NCBI GenBank assembly: GCA_019449655.1
Contig: JAHQXD010000001.1
Coordinates: 325,194 to 389,193, forward strand
Length of the DNA: 64,000 nt
Source of the DNA: Ferrigenium straubiae
GTDB taxonomy: Bacteria; Pseudomonadota; Gammaproteobacteria; Burkholderiales; Gallionellaceae
Reading direction: 5' to 3'
Part shown: in pieces, positions 27,269 to 36,699 of the stretch
Numbering within the stretch: the first letter of the stretch is position 1
How the letters are laid out: each line of letters opens with the position of its first letter
The notes under the pieces: generated by a model
The model's input: only the letters and a program-made list of their open reading frames with translations
Told to the model about the DNA's origin: nothing
The model's database searches: none
Translations under genes and position numbers: made by a program

Positions 27269-27880
27269 TTACCGGTATTTGCGGATCAGGCCGGTCAGCA
27301 CGCCGAAGATTTCCAGCGAGCCGTGCGGGCGGATCACCGGAAAGGCGGGATTGGCTGGGCGCAGCACGAACTGGCCGCGCTCCTTGTCCAGGGTCTTGAG
27401 CGTGAACTCGTTGTCCACGATGGCCACCACGATGTCGCCGAGGTTGGCGGTCAGGCGCTTCTCGACGACGGCGATGTCTCCATCATGGATGCCGGCGTCG
27501 ATCATCGAATCGCCCTTCACCGGGATCAGCGTCGTCGTTGAGGGCTTGTCGATCAGCAACTCGTCGATGACGTAATAGTCCCCCTGCGTTGCCGTAACCG
27601 ACACCGGCATGCCGGCCTGCACCGAAGACTCGGCGAGCGGCCGCGCGAAGAACTGGCGTGTCGGCACCCAGACCCCGTCCGGCGTGCGCTCGATAAAACC
27701 GGCCTTGCCGAGCCGGTCCAGAATCGCCTTGACCCAGGATTTGGAGGCGATGCCGAACACCTCGCACAGCGAAGCGTAGGAGGGGATGCTCTTCCAGTCG
27801 GCGTAATAGTCCTGCAGCCGGGCGAGATACTCCGCGTCCCTGGGGTTGGACTCGGGCGAGGGGGAATCGAAATCGGTCAT
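27269..27880 (-). CDS. lexA: LexA-family SOS repressor
   Basis: 203 residues from ATG at 27880. N-terminal winged helix-turn-helix (IPSYASLCEVFGIASKSWVKAILDRL, about 32-57), Ala89-Gly90 cleavage site, catalytic Ser125 (KGDSMIDAGIHDGD) and Lys162 (NEFTLKTL). The DNA-binding helix departs from the usual LexA sequence, in keeping with the unusual operators just upstream. Represses its own operon until RecA-stimulated autocleavage. Followed closely by umuD. Confidence 0.9.
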   Translation of the reverse strand: MTDFDSPSPESNPRDAEYLARLQDYYADWKSIPSYASLCEVFGIASKSWVKAILDRLGKAGFIERTPDGVWVPTRQFFARPLAESSVQAGMPVSVTATQGDYYVIDELLIDKPSTTTLIPVKGDSMIDAGIHDGDIAVVEKRLTANLGDIVVAIVDNEFTLKTLDKERGQFVLRPANPAFPVIRPHGSLEIFGVLTGLIRKYR

Positions 27881-27894
27881 GGGGACACCTGTAC

Positions 27895-27908
27895 AGAACG
27901 AACGTACT
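27895..27908 (-). promoter_or_regulatory. putative LexA operator, proximal
   Basis: On the plus strand AGAAC-GAAC-GTACT: one mismatch from an AGAAC-N4-GTTCT inverted repeat. It ends 15 bases upstream of the lexA ATG. Confidence 0.65.
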
Positions 27909-27919
27909 GGCACTATAAA

Positions 27920-27933
27920 AGAACGAACGTTCT
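27920..27933 (-). promoter_or_regulatory. putative LexA operator, distal
   Basis: AGAAC-GAAC-GTTCT on the plus strand, a perfect AGAAC-N4-GTTCT inverted repeat 25 bases from the proximal site. This is the GAAC-N4-GTTC layout of Gram-positive SOS boxes rather than the CTGT-N8-ACAG box usual in beta- and gammaproteobacteria. Confidence 0.72.
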
Positions 27934-28125
27934 GCTGTCAAGCCTTATGGGAAAGGCGGCTTCCCGCCTATGCCTGGATATTTCGGCATATGGTTTTCAG
28001 GGGAGGTTGCTGCTAGTGTTCGGGGCTAATGTATTTGGAGCCCCCCGTGTTTGCAAATTTACTGCGACTTCGATTTTTTATACACCCGTTCCCTGACTCG
28101 CTCAATCCAGTAATTTCCTTGTGTT

Positions 28126-28581
28126 TTACAGCCCGGCAGGTTTGGCGCGCATCTTGGCGGCTATGTTGTCGCCATGCGGGATGTGGAGGAGATCGACGAT
28201 CCTGCGCATCAGATGGTTTTCATGTGCGCTGATTTTCCCGTCGGCATAGGCGACTTGCCACATGTATTCGATGATGCAAACCTTTTCGGACAGCTCCAGT
28301 TCCCGGTTGATGAGGGACGTAAACTGCTGAAGATCGTTGGCAGCTTTTGACTTGCGGTGTCCGAGGTCGGAGAGTTGCGCCACTTCCGCATCCGACAAAT
28401 AAAATCTCTGTTTGAGGATATTGAGTATTGCCGCCTGCTCTTCGCCGGTGCTGTCGGCATCCGACTGCATGACTTCGATCAGCAGCACGGCGGTTGCCAG
28501 TTGCAGGGTGTGTTCGGGGCGGCTCCCGGTGTCGGCGGGGGCAATGGTCGCAGAGAGAAAATCACTTAATTTGTTCAGCAT
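28126..28581 (-). CDS. TerB-like protein
   Basis: 151 residues, all-helical. LATAVLLIEVMQSDADSTGEEQAAILNIL and the later IIEYMWQVAYADGKISAHENHLMRRIVDLL are the paired helices with acidic metal-binding residues of the TerB family (tellurite resistance). Family members are cytoplasmic and of uncertain function; no other ter gene lies nearby. Confidence 0.82.
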   Translation of the reverse strand: MLNKLSDFLSATIAPADTGSRPEHTLQLATAVLLIEVMQSDADSTGEEQAAILNILKQRFYLSDAEVAQLSDLGHRKSKAANDLQQFTSLINRELELSEKVCIIEYMWQVAYADGKISAHENHLMRRIVDLLHIPHGDNIAAKMRAKPAGL

Positions 28582-28629
28582 GGCGGGTCGCTATTTTCAA
28601 CAGGAATTCTTGATGACATAGGCGGTGCG

Positions 28630-28836
28630 CTAATAATGCGGCGGCCTTTCGTTCGCGGGCATTCCCTCATTCCTTGCTTCAGTCAGCGATTTGAGTTGCC
28701 CTGCGAGCGATTGGCAAATCGCTTCTAGCCGTTCCAGCTTTTTTTGCTGCTGATAGACCGTTTTGTTCAGCTCTTCGACTAGGTCTTCCTGATAGGTGAT
28801 TTTTGCTTCGATGTTTTCCAGACGTTCTTCGGTCAT
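28630..28836 (-). CDS. slyX: SlyX family protein
   Basis: 68 residues. A coiled coil (ERLENIEAKITYQEDLVEELNKTVYQQQKKLERLE) and the C-terminal signature PPHY are characteristic of SlyX. Function unknown in the family. Confidence 0.9.
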   Translation of the reverse strand: MTEERLENIEAKITYQEDLVEELNKTVYQQQKKLERLEAICQSLAGQLKSLTEARNEGMPANERPPHY

Positions 28837-28978
28837 GATGGCTCTGCAAGTTCGGCGGCTGCCTCGGGAGCTATTTTAGCGCGGGATCGGGATTCATGCG
28901 TGGTGCGGGTTTAACCGAACGGGGTATTCCGCTAGAATCGCGCCCTGAAATCCGCATGCTTAACTTCCGAAACCCGAA

Positions 28979-30493
28979 ATGACTACCATCCGCCAAGAAG
29001 ATATCATCTCCAGCGTCGCCGACGCACTGCAATACATCTCCTACTACCATCCGCTCGACTACATCCAGGCGCTGGGCAAGGCTTACGAGCGCGAGCAGTC
29101 GCCCGCGGCGCGCGACGCGATCGCGCAGATCCTCACCAACTCGCGCATGAGCGCGCAGGGGCACCGGCCGATCTGCCAGGACACCGGCATCGTGACGGCC
29201 TTCGTCAAGGTGGGCATGAACGTGCGCTGGGATGATGCGAAGATGAGTGTCGCCGACATGGTCAACGAGGGCGTGCGCCGCGCCTACCTGAACCCCGACA
29301 ACACGCTGCGTGCCTCGGTGCTCGCCGACCCGGCCGGTGCGCGCAAGAACACGAAAGACAACACGCCCGCGGTGATCCATTTCGAGATCGTCCCCGGTGA
29401 CAAGGTGGAAATAACCCTCGCCGCGAAAGGCGGCGGTTCGGAGAATAAATCCGCGTTCGCCGCGCTCAATCCTTCGGATAGCATCGTGGACTGGGTGCTG
29501 GAGACCCTGCCCGAGATGGGCGCGGGCTGGTGCCCGCCCGGGATACTGGGCATCGGCATCGGCGGCACGGCGGAGAAGGCCATGCTGCTCGCCAAGGAAG
29601 CATTGATGGAGCCGGTGGACATCCAGGAGCTGCAGGCGCGCGGCGCGAAAAATCGCATCGAGGAACTGCGCCTGGAACTGTTCGAGAAGATCAACGCGCT
29701 GGGCATCGGCGCGCAGGGGCTGGGCGGCCTCACCACCGTGGTGGACGTGAAGATCATGGACTACCCGACCCATGCCGCGAGCCTGCCGGTCGCGATGATT
29801 CCCAACTGCGCCGCGACGCGCCACGTCCACTTTACCCTCGACGGCAGCGGCCCGGCTGAGCTTGTGCCTCCCTCGCTGGACGACTGGCCGAAGATCGAAT
29901 GGCATGCCTCCGCTGAGTCGCGACGCGTCAACCTCGATACCGTCACGCGCGAGGAACTGGCGAGCTGGAAACCCGGCGAGACGCTGCTGCTCTCCGGCAA
30001 GCTGCTCACGGGGCGCGACGCCGCGCACAAGCGCATTGCCGACATGCTGGCGAAGGGCGAGAAGCTGCCGGTGGATTTCACCAACCGCTTCATCTATTAC
30101 GTCGGTCCGGTTGATCCGGTGCGCGACGAGGTGGTCGGCCCCGCCGGCCCCACCACCGCGACGCGCATGGACAAGTTCACCGGCATGATGCTGGAAAAGA
30201 CCGGCCTGATCGGCATGGTCGGCAAGTCCGAGCGCGGCCCGGAGGCCATCGAAGCCATCAAGCGCAACAAGGCCGTGTACCTGATGGCGGTCGGCGGCGC
30301 GGCCTACCTAGTATCCAAGGCGATCAAGGCTTCGAAGGTGCTGGCCTTCGCCGACCTCGGCATGGAAGCCATCTACGAATTCACCGTGCAGGACATGCCG
30401 GTCACGGTGGCGGTGGACAGTCAGGGCACCTCGGTGCACGAGACCGGCCCGGCGGAATGGCGCGTGAAGATCGGCAAGGCGGTTAAAGCCTGA
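28979..30493 (+). CDS. fumA: fumarate hydratase, class I (iron-sulfur)
   Basis: 504 residues, single-chain class I fumarase. The N-terminal alpha domain includes GHRPICQDTGIVTAF (cluster Cys), AKGGGSENKS and GWCPPGILGIGIGGTAEKA; the C-terminal beta domain has LLSGKLLTGRDAAHKRI and GPTTATRMDKF. Interconverts fumarate and malate with an oxygen-sensitive [4Fe-4S] cluster. Works with the mdh and sdh genes further along the window. Confidence 0.95.
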   Translation: MTTIRQEDIISSVADALQYISYYHPLDYIQALGKAYEREQSPAARDAIAQILTNSRMSAQGHRPICQDTGIVTAFVKVGMNVRWDDAKMSVADMVNEGVRRAYLNPDNTLRASVLADPAGARKNTKDNTPAVIHFEIVPGDKVEITLAAKGGGSENKSAFAALNPSDSIVDWVLETLPEMGAGWCPPGILGIGIGGTAEKAMLLAKEALMEPVDIQELQARGAKNRIEELRLELFEKINALGIGAQGLGGLTTVVDVKIMDYPTHAASLPVAMIPNCAATRHVHFTLDGSGPAELVPPSLDDWPKIEWHASAESRRVNLDTVTREELASWKPGETLLLSGKLLTGRDAAHKRIADMLAKGEKLPVDFTNRFIYYVGPVDPVRDEVVGPAGPTTATRMDKFTGMMLEKTGLIGMVGKSERGPEAIEAIKRNKAVYLMAVGGAAYLVSKAIKASKVLAFADLGMEAIYEFTVQDMPVTVAVDSQGTSVHETGPAEWRVKIGKAVKA

Positions 30494-30537
30494 GCTCATT
30501 GATCTCCACCAGAGGTCTTTGAAGCCCGTTCGCCCTG

Positions 30538-30592
30538 ATAACCAGCGACTTGCCCGCTTGCGGGCTTAGTCGAATGGCTAGTAGTTCCATCA
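30538..30592 (+). repeat. palindromic element copy D, intergenic
   Basis: ATAACCAGCGACTT, inner stem GCCCGC-TT-GCGGGC, then TTAGTCGAATGGCTAGTAG and TTCCATC. The outer arms match copies A-C; the inner stem is different but still pairs. It is flanked by CCGTTCGCCCTGA on the left and AGCTTGTCGAAGGG on the right, which look like two halves of another common dispersed repeat. Confidence 0.85.
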
Positions 30593-30624
30593 GCTTGTCG
30601 AAGGGAAGCGAGCTTTTATTTTGA

Positions 30625-30671
30625 CTGGCGCGCATTGCGCGCCACTGGATACCGGCCTTCGCCGGTATGAC
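30625..30671. repeat. two further palindromes between fumA and selC
   Basis: TGGCGCGCATTGCGCGCCA (about 30625-30643) followed by TGGATACCGGCCTTCGCCGG and TATGA. The second resembles a widespread proteobacterial intergenic repeat (from memory). They form a mosaic with copy D. Confidence 0.6.
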
Positions 30672-30701
30672 GGAGGGAACTATCTCGCAGGCTGAAATTT
30701 C

Positions 30702-30798
30702 TGGCGGAAAAGAGTGGGAGTCGAACCCACCAAGAACCGACTGACGGCCCTTGCCAGATTTGAAGTCTGGCCGCCCCACCGGGGAACGTATCTCTTCC
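30702..30798 (-). tRNA. selC: tRNA-Sec (selC), anticodon TCA
   Basis: Minus strand: 5' GGAAGAGA pairs with the 3' strand in an 8-bp acceptor stem (one G-U pair), a long variable arm, anticodon TCA (plus-strand TGA at 30761-30763) in CCAGACTTCAAATCTGG, T-arm GGGTTCGACTCCC, discriminator G and encoded CCA; 97 bases. The extended acceptor, large variable arm and TCA anticodon identify tRNA-Sec, which reads UGA as selenocysteine. It lies 59 bases downstream of selB on the same strand. Confidence 0.95.
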
Positions 30799-30857
30799 AG
30801 CAATCAGATTTTCGATCAGGACAATTGACTGGCAGCGCGTAGGATATCCCAAACGCC

Positions 30858-32741
30858 TCAGCGCAGGTGATGTGCGTCGCCCGCGCGCCGGGTCACTGCG
30901 CTGGCGTCGAAAAACTCCAGGATCTGGATGGCGAGCTTGCGTCCCGTGCCGATGCGGTCGCGGAACAGGGCCGCGGTGACCTTGCCGTCTGCTTGCTTCG
31001 CCGCGATTTCGCGCACGATGGCGGCAAGCTGCCCGACCGACTGCGCCATGAAGTAGTGGTCGTGGGCCACGCGGTAAACTTCCCCCAGCGTTGCCACCTG
31101 CTGCAACAGCAGCCGGACGTGCGCCTCGCCCATCTGCAGGGCATGCGCCAGGTCGCGCACCCGGGGCGGCTGGAAGGGCTGCTCCAGCAGCAGCGGCGCG
31201 AGCCTCTGCCAGAGCTTCTGGTCGGTGGCGGAAAGCGCGATGCGATGCTCCGGCAGGTGCAGCCAGGGGCCGCTCTGGACGATGCGCCCCTCATCGCGCA
31301 ACTCCCGGAGCAGGCTGCCGAAGACGGCATGCGGCAGATGCGGCGCTGCCAGCGTGCGCAGCTTGCCCGCATCCGGTCCGAGAAGGTCGGGAGACAGCCG
31401 GTGCATATCTGCGAGGCAATCCAGCACAGTCTGCCGCAACTCGTTCCAGGCATGTACGGGGAAGGCGGTGCCGTTGACCTCAGTCAGCGGCACAGCGCGG
31501 CGCAGCGCGTCGGCTTCCGCCGGGCTGAGGTTCGCGGAGATGATGAAGCGCCTGAGATCGATGCCGTTGGGCGCGGCGTCGAGCATGCCTCGCAAGGCTG
31601 CGTGCGCGGAGGGCTGTTCGAGTGCGGCAAGCATGGCGAGGCGTTCCGGCGTGCGGCGCTTGTGTGCCGGCGGGAAGAGGTCGAGCACCATGCCGCCGCC
31701 GACGGTGCGGGTCGCGGACTGGTCGCGGATGATGAAGCGGTCGCCGCGCAGAGCACCAATCGGACGATCGAGCACGACCTGCGCGAGGCCGCTGGCTCCG
31801 GGTTCGAGCAGCTCGTGCTCCAGCAGCACCACCCGCACCGGGACATCGGCCGAGCCGAGATGGAAATGCACCGGCGACCAGTGGCGCAGCGCGCGTTCCG
31901 CGCCCGGCAGCAACCGCAGCCGCACGTCGAGGCGCTGCGTCGGCGCATGCGCGGCTTCGGCCAGAAGCCAGTCGCCGCGGCGCACGCCGCTTTTGTCGAA
32001 ATCCGTTCCCGCGAGATTGAGTGCGCAGCGCTGGCCCGTCAGCCCGGTTTCCGCCGGGCGGTTTTGCGCGTGGATGCTGCGCACCCGCACTTCGATGCCG
32101 GACGGCGACAGCAACAGATGGTCGCCCACCCGCACCGCCCCCGAAAACACCGTGCCCGTGACCACGGTGCCGGTGCCGGCGAGAGTGAAACAGCGATCCA
32201 CCGCCAGCCGGAAATTTCCCGCAGGAGGGCGGGGCGGCAGGGCGGCTGCGGCCTCCGCGAGGTAATTGCGCAGCAGCTCCACCCCTTCGCCGCTCACCGT
32301 GGAGAGCGGGAAGATCGGGCTGTCCTCCAGCGGAGTTCCCTTCAGCAGCGATGCCGTTTCGGCATAGGCTTCATCGAGGCGCTGTTTCGTCACGCGATCG
32401 ATCTTGGTCAGCGCCACCGCACCGCGCGTGAGGCCAAGCAAGCTGAGGATCTGCAGGTGCTCGCGGGTCTGCGGCATGGGGCCGTCGTCGGCGGCCACCG
32501 CCAGCAGCATGAAGTCGATGCCGGTCGCTCCCGCGAGCATGTTGTGCACCAGCTTCTCGTGGCCCGGCACGTCGATGAACCCGAGCACGCCGCCCTCGGG
32601 CAGGGGCGAGTAGGCGTAGCCGAGATCGAGGGTGATGCCGCGCGCCTTCTCTTCCTTGAGGCGGTCGGTGTCCACGCCGGTGAGTGCTTTCACGAGCGAG
32701 GTCTTGCCGTGGTCGATGTGGCCTGCGGTGCCGACGATCAT
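30858..32741 (-). CDS. selB: selenocysteine-specific elongation factor SelB
   Basis: 627 residues from ATG at 32741 ([20 protein letters not shown]). GTPase with G1 [10 protein letters not shown]3 DVPGHE and the TKID segment, EF-Tu-like domains II-III, then four winged-helix repeats at the C-terminus that bind the SECIS RNA. It delivers Sec-tRNA to the ribosome at SECIS-marked UGA codons such as that of fdoG. The open frame extends further upstream, but that part overlaps selA and lacks the family start. Confidence 0.97.
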   Translation of the reverse strand: MIVGTAGHIDHGKTSLVKALTGVDTDRLKEEKARGITLDLGYAYSPLPEGGVLGFIDVPGHEKLVHNMLAGATGIDFMLLAVAADDGPMPQTREHLQILSLLGLTRGAVALTKIDRVTKQRLDEAYAETASLLKGTPLEDSPIFPLSTVSGEGVELLRNYLAEAAAALPPRPPAGNFRLAVDRCFTLAGTGTVVTGTVFSGAVRVGDHLLLSPSGIEVRVRSIHAQNRPAETGLTGQRCALNLAGTDFDKSGVRRGDWLLAEAAHAPTQRLDVRLRLLPGAERALRHWSPVHFHLGSADVPVRVVLLEHELLEPGASGLAQVVLDRPIGALRGDRFIIRDQSATRTVGGGMVLDLFPPAHKRRTPERLAMLAALEQPSAHAALRGMLDAAPNGIDLRRFIISANLSPAEADALRRAVPLTEVNGTAFPVHAWNELRQTVLDCLADMHRLSPDLLGPDAGKLRTLAAPHLPHAVFGSLLRELRDEGRIVQSGPWLHLPEHRIALSATDQKLWQRLAPLLLEQPFQPPRVRDLAHALQMGEAHVRLLLQQVATLGEVYRVAHDHYFMAQSVGQLAAIVREIAAKQADGKVTAALFRDRIGTGRKLAIQILEFFDASAVTRRAGDAHHLR

Positions 32742-32787
32742 GTAATCATGCGGAGAAATTTTTGGAAGAAAAACTACGCAGCGAAAA

Positions 32788-34233
32788 TCATCCCTGGCCT
32801 CTGGCCTTAAAGCTGAGTTTTTCCAGTTGCGCGACGAAGCCGGCTTCATCCTCCAGGCAGCGCAGGTCCAATACCAGCGCGCCATCCTCGATGCGCCCGA
32901 TCACCGGGGCGGGCAGGGCGCGGAAGGCGGTGGCGAGTTTTTCCAGCGCCGAACCTTCGCCGCGCCCTTTCCTAGCGGAGCGTATGGCGAGGCCATGGCT
33001 GGGCAGGCGCTCCACCGGCAGCGAGCCGCTGCCGATCTGGCTGGAGCAGGCGTAATGCGAAACGCTGTAGTCTTGCGCAAGCGTGTTCTGCAGCGGCTGC
33101 AGCACCCGCGCGGCAACGGCCTTGATGTCGTCCGTCGGCCGCGTCAGCAGGCGGAGGGTGGGGAGGCGCTCGGCCAAGCGGTCGGGGTCGCGATACAGCC
33201 GCAGGATGGCTTCGAGCGCCGCGAGCGTCATCTTGTCGAGGCGCAGCGCGCGCTTCAGCGGGTTCTTCTTGATCCTCGCGATCAGGTCGCGCCGTCCGAC
33301 GATGACGCCCGCCTGCGGGCCGCCGAGGAGCTTGTCGCCGCTGAAGGTGACGAGATCGACGCCCGCAGCCAGCGATTTCTGCGGCGTGGGTTCGGCGGGC
33401 AGTCCCCAGCGCGCGAGGTCGACCAGCGTGCCGCTGCCGAGGTCGATCATGAACGGCAGATCATGCGCATGCGCAAGCTGCGCGAGCTCCGGTTCCGGCA
33501 CGGCAGCGGTGAAGCCGACGATGGCGTAGTTGCTGGTGTGCACCTTGAGCAGCATGCCGGTCTTCGGCGAGATGGCGGCCGCGAAGTCACTGAGGTGGGT
33601 GCGGTTGGTGGTGCCGATTTCCTTAAGCTTCGCGCCGGAGCGGCTCATGATGTCCGGCACGCGGAAGGCGCCGCCGATTTCCACCAGTTCGCCGCGCGAG
33701 ACGATGACCTCCTTGCTCCGGCCCAGGGTGTTGAGCGCGAGGAACACCGCGGCGGCGTTGTTGTTGACCACCGTCGCGGCCTCGGCTCCGGTGAGCTCGC
33801 ACAGCAGCGGCTCGACGAGGCTGTCGCGGTCGCCGCGCGCGCCGCCCTTGACGTCGTATTCCAGGTTGCAGGGCCAGGCCATCGCCTGCGCCACGGCGCT
33901 GATTGCCTCTTCGGGCAGCAGGGCGCGTCCGAGGTTGGTGTGCAGCACGGTGCCGGTGAGGTTGAAGACCGCGCGCAATGCAGGCCGCGAGGCCGCCTCC
34001 AGCCAGGCGCGCAGGGCTGCGGCGAGGTGCGGTTCGGCGAATGCGTCGCCCGGCAGGATGCCGCCTTGCGCCGCCTTGTCGCGCATCTGCGACAGCGTGG
34101 TGCGCGTTGCGGCCAGCGCCGCGTTGCGGCCGAACTCCTCCGCGAGCGCGCGCACCGCGGGCAGGTTGAGCACGCGGTCCACCGAGGGAATGGAAAGCAG
34201 GCTGGATTCGGTTGCAGCAGCGCGGGCGCTCAT
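32788..34233 (-). CDS. selA: L-seryl-tRNA(Sec) selenium transferase
   Basis: 481 residues. PLP enzyme converting Ser-tRNA(Sec) to Sec-tRNA(Sec) with selenophosphate. The PLP Lys is in TFSGDKLLGGPQAGV; GTVLHTNLGRALLP and NNNAAAVFLAL are family motifs. The start overlaps the fdhE stop (ATGA). Selenophosphate synthetase (selD), needed for the donor, is not in the window. Confidence 0.97.
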   Translation of the reverse strand: MSARAAATESSLLSIPSVDRVLNLPAVRALAEEFGRNAALAATRTTLSQMRDKAAQGGILPGDAFAEPHLAAALRAWLEAASRPALRAVFNLTGTVLHTNLGRALLPEEAISAVAQAMAWPCNLEYDVKGGARGDRDSLVEPLLCELTGAEAATVVNNNAAAVFLALNTLGRSKEVIVSRGELVEIGGAFRVPDIMSRSGAKLKEIGTTNRTHLSDFAAAISPKTGMLLKVHTSNYAIVGFTAAVPEPELAQLAHAHDLPFMIDLGSGTLVDLARWGLPAEPTPQKSLAAGVDLVTFSGDKLLGGPQAGVIVGRRDLIARIKKNPLKRALRLDKMTLAALEAILRLYRDPDRLAERLPTLRLLTRPTDDIKAVAARVLQPLQNTLAQDYSVSHYACSSQIGSGSLPVERLPSHGLAIRSARKGRGEGSALEKLATAFRALPAPVIGRIEDGALVLDLRCLEDEAGFVAQLEKLSFKARGQG

Positions 34234-35186
34234 GCGGAATACCGGCGGGACATCGCGTCATGGTCCCCGATGTCGCAGGCGGAGACCAGCAGGAGGTTCG
34301 GCCCGCTGCGCGGCAGGCCGTTCCCGTTCATCATCACGTCCAGCGCGAGGGTGGCAAGGTCGTCCGCTACCGCTTCGACATGCGGGTCTTTTTCCATGTA
34401 CAGGATTTTCAGGTAGGAGCCGCACTCTTCGCAGGCTTCCGCCCTGACCGGGGCCTCGGAGCCTTCGATGCCGTAATAGGAGATGCCGCTGGTCGCCTCG
34501 CAGTTGCTGCATTTGACGCGCACCATGTGCCACTCCACGCTGCAAAGCGAACACTGCAGGTAGCGCAGCCCGTGTTCGGCTCCGCCGTTTTGCACCGTGC
34601 TCGCCACCGGGGCCGAGGCGCAGACCGGGCAGAGGTTGGCGATGTCGCCGCGGGCAAAAGCGCCTTCGCCGAGGGAGGTCGCCATGTGAGCCCAGTAGAC
34701 CTGCAGGGCGGACGCCACGAGGGGTGCCGGTGCAAGGTCGGCATCGGCGCATTCCACACGGAGTATCCTTCCGGCGAGTGCTTCCAGTTCGTGAGCCGGC
34801 ATCCCCTGCAGCCTGAGGATCGTTTTTCCCACCGTAGCATTGGCGTGTGGAGCCAGGCAGAGCATCATCCCCTGCAGCATTGTCCGCCACGCGGGATCGC
34901 GCTGCCATCCCATCGCGGCCAGGGGCGGCATGCCGTGCTCGCGGCACAGATGCAGCGCTTCCGCGTCGGGCAGGGGAACGTCGGGGAAGGTCTCCAGCGC
35001 CGCCTGCTGCGCATCCGCGAGATGCGCCATGAAAAAAAGGAAGTCCGCCATCGGGTGATTTGCCGCGAGGCTCCTGAGGCGCTGCGCACGTTGCCGGAAA
35101 ACGCTCTGGCGTTCCGGCAGGTGCAGAAAGGGAATCTTGCCTGCCGGCGTTTCGATTTCTCCCGGTTGCAGTATCGTCGAGCTCAT
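34230..35186 (-). CDS. fdhE: formate dehydrogenase accessory protein FdhE
   Basis: 318 residues from ATG at 35186, which overlaps the fdoI stop by one base. The C-terminal zinc-ribbon part has CPVC, CSLC, CSNC and CEEC pairs typical of FdhE, a cytoplasmic factor needed to make active respiratory formate dehydrogenase. N-terminal helix-rich region with LPERQSVFRQRAQRLRSL. Confidence 0.95.
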   Translation of the reverse strand: MSSTILQPGEIETPAGKIPFLHLPERQSVFRQRAQRLRSLAANHPMADFLFFMAHLADAQQAALETFPDVPLPDAEALHLCREHGMPPLAAMGWQRDPAWRTMLQGMMLCLAPHANATVGKTILRLQGMPAHELEALAGRILRVECADADLAPAPLVASALQVYWAHMATSLGEGAFARGDIANLCPVCASAPVASTVQNGGAEHGLRYLQCSLCSVEWHMVRVKCSNCEATSGISYYGIEGSEAPVRAEACEECGSYLKILYMEKDPHVEAVADDLATLALDVMMNGNGLPRSGPNLLLVSACDIGDHDAMSRRYSA

Positions 35187-35818
35187 TATTTTTCGCTCCT
35201 TGTCGTTTCCTGATACCAGAGCGCATGGTGCTGTTTTGCCCAGGCGCGGCTGACGGTGCCACGGGTCATGGCGCGGATGGAACCCTTGGTCCAGATGGCG
35301 AGATAGGTGTGCCCGATGATCAGGATGATCATGAGCGCCGCGACCGCCGCGTGCGCGAGCGAGGAAAGGCGGATAAGGCCGATCGGGAACAGCGCCGAGA
35401 AATAGGCTCGCCACATGACGAAGCCGGACACGAGCAGTATCGCCATGCTGCCCACCAGCAGCCAGAACAGCACTTTCTGGCCGCCGTTGTACTTGCCGAC
35501 CTTCGGCATGTTCTGCTCGTTGCCCTCCGCCAGTTCGCGGGCATGGCGCAGCCATTCACGGTCGGCGGGCGTCACGATGTTCAGCTTCCAGAAGCGGAAG
35601 TACATGGAGGTGAACGAGAGCGCCATCAATACCCCGATGAAGGGGTGCAGGATGCGCGTCCAGGTGCCGCCGCCGAAAAGCTGGATCAGCGGATAGAACA
35701 TGGGGTGGAAGAAAGCCAGGCCCGATAGCGCCAGCAGGATGAAGGTTATTGCCACCATCCAGTGGTTGAGGCGCTCGGCGGCAGTATAGCGGACCACATC
35801 GTCGGGATCGTGTTTCAT
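35186..35818 (-). CDS. fdoI: formate dehydrogenase gamma subunit, cytochrome b556
   Basis: 210 residues with four membrane helices. Haem-ligand His candidates are in [20 protein letters not shown] and [18 protein letters not shown]. It anchors the enzyme in the inner membrane and passes electrons from FdoH to the quinone pool. The ATG overlaps the fdoH stop (ATGA). Confidence 0.95.
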   Translation of the reverse strand: MKHDPDDVVRYTAAERLNHWMVAITFILLALSGLAFFHPMFYPLIQLFGGGTWTRILHPFIGVLMALSFTSMYFRFWKLNIVTPADREWLRHARELAEGNEQNMPKVGKYNGGQKVLFWLLVGSMAILLVSGFVMWRAYFSALFPIGLIRLSSLAHAAVAALMIILIIGHTYLAIWTKGSIRAMTRGTVSRAWAKQHHALWYQETTRSEK

Positions 35819-36690
35819 GGCTCGAGCTCCTTCTCGGTGTCTTCGGAAACCTCGTTCGGCCCTTTCGTCACGTAGTGGAAGATGCTGCCGATGGCGACGA
35901 GCCCGATCGCCAAGGAGGTCAGCGGTTTGGCGAAGCCCTTCCACAGGCTGACCAGCGGGCTGATGTGCGGGTCCTTGGGCAGCCCATTGTAGAGCTGCGG
36001 ATGGTCGGCGTGCTGCAGCACGTACATCACATGCGTGCCACCAACTCCCTGCGGGTCGTACAGCCCGGCATTCCCGTAGCCGCGCGATTTGAGATCGACG
36101 ATGCGCTCCTCGGCGTGCTGGAGCATGTCCTCCTTGCTGCCGAACACGATCGCGCCGGTGGGGCAGGTCTTGACGCAGGCCGGCTCCAGCCCTACCGCCA
36201 CGCGGTCGGAGCACAGCGTGCACTTGTATGCCTTGCCGTCCTTTTTGGAGATGCGCGGGATATTGAACGGGCAGCCGGTGATGCAGTAGCCGCAGCCGAT
36301 GCAGTATTCCTCGTGGAAATCGACGATGCCGTTGCTGTACTGCACGATGGCGCCCGGCGCGGGGCAGGATTTGAGGCAACCCGGATGGGAACAGTGCATG
36401 CAGCCGTCCTTGCGGATCAGCCATTCCAGTCCACGGTCAGTTTCCAGTTCGGTATAGCGCATCACCGTCCACGAACTTTCGGTGAGGTCGCGCGGATTGT
36501 CGTAAACCCCCGTGTTGGTCCCGATCGCGTCGCGTGTGTCGTTCCATTCCATGCAGGCCACCTGGCAGGCCTTGCAGCCGATGCATTTGGAGACGTCGAT
36601 CAGCTTCGCCACTTCCAGCGTCTTGCGCTGGCCGGGCGGCGGGGTGGTGGTGGCGGAACGACGCCGGATATCAAGGGATTGAAGTGTCAT
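35815..36690 (-). CDS. fdoH: formate dehydrogenase beta (iron-sulfur) subunit
   Basis: 291 residues. Four Cys-rich groups ([58 protein letters not shown]) bind four [4Fe-4S] clusters. A C-terminal membrane helix ([18 protein letters not shown]) anchors it to FdoI. Transfers electrons from FdoG to the cytochrome. Confidence 0.96.
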   Translation of the reverse strand: MTLQSLDIRRRSATTTPPPGQRKTLEVAKLIDVSKCIGCKACQVACMEWNDTRDAIGTNTGVYDNPRDLTESSWTVMRYTELETDRGLEWLIRKDGCMHCSHPGCLKSCPAPGAIVQYSNGIVDFHEEYCIGCGYCITGCPFNIPRISKKDGKAYKCTLCSDRVAVGLEPACVKTCPTGAIVFGSKEDMLQHAEERIVDLKSRGYGNAGLYDPQGVGGTHVMYVLQHADHPQLYNGLPKDPHISPLVSLWKGFAKPLTSLAIGLVAIGSIFHYVTKGPNEVSEDTEKELEP

Positions 36691-36699
36691 GATCGCCTC

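Noticed and set aside
30867-32810. 647-codon plus-strand open frame opposite selB
   Set aside because: Antisense shadow of selB; composition typical of high-GC mirror frames.
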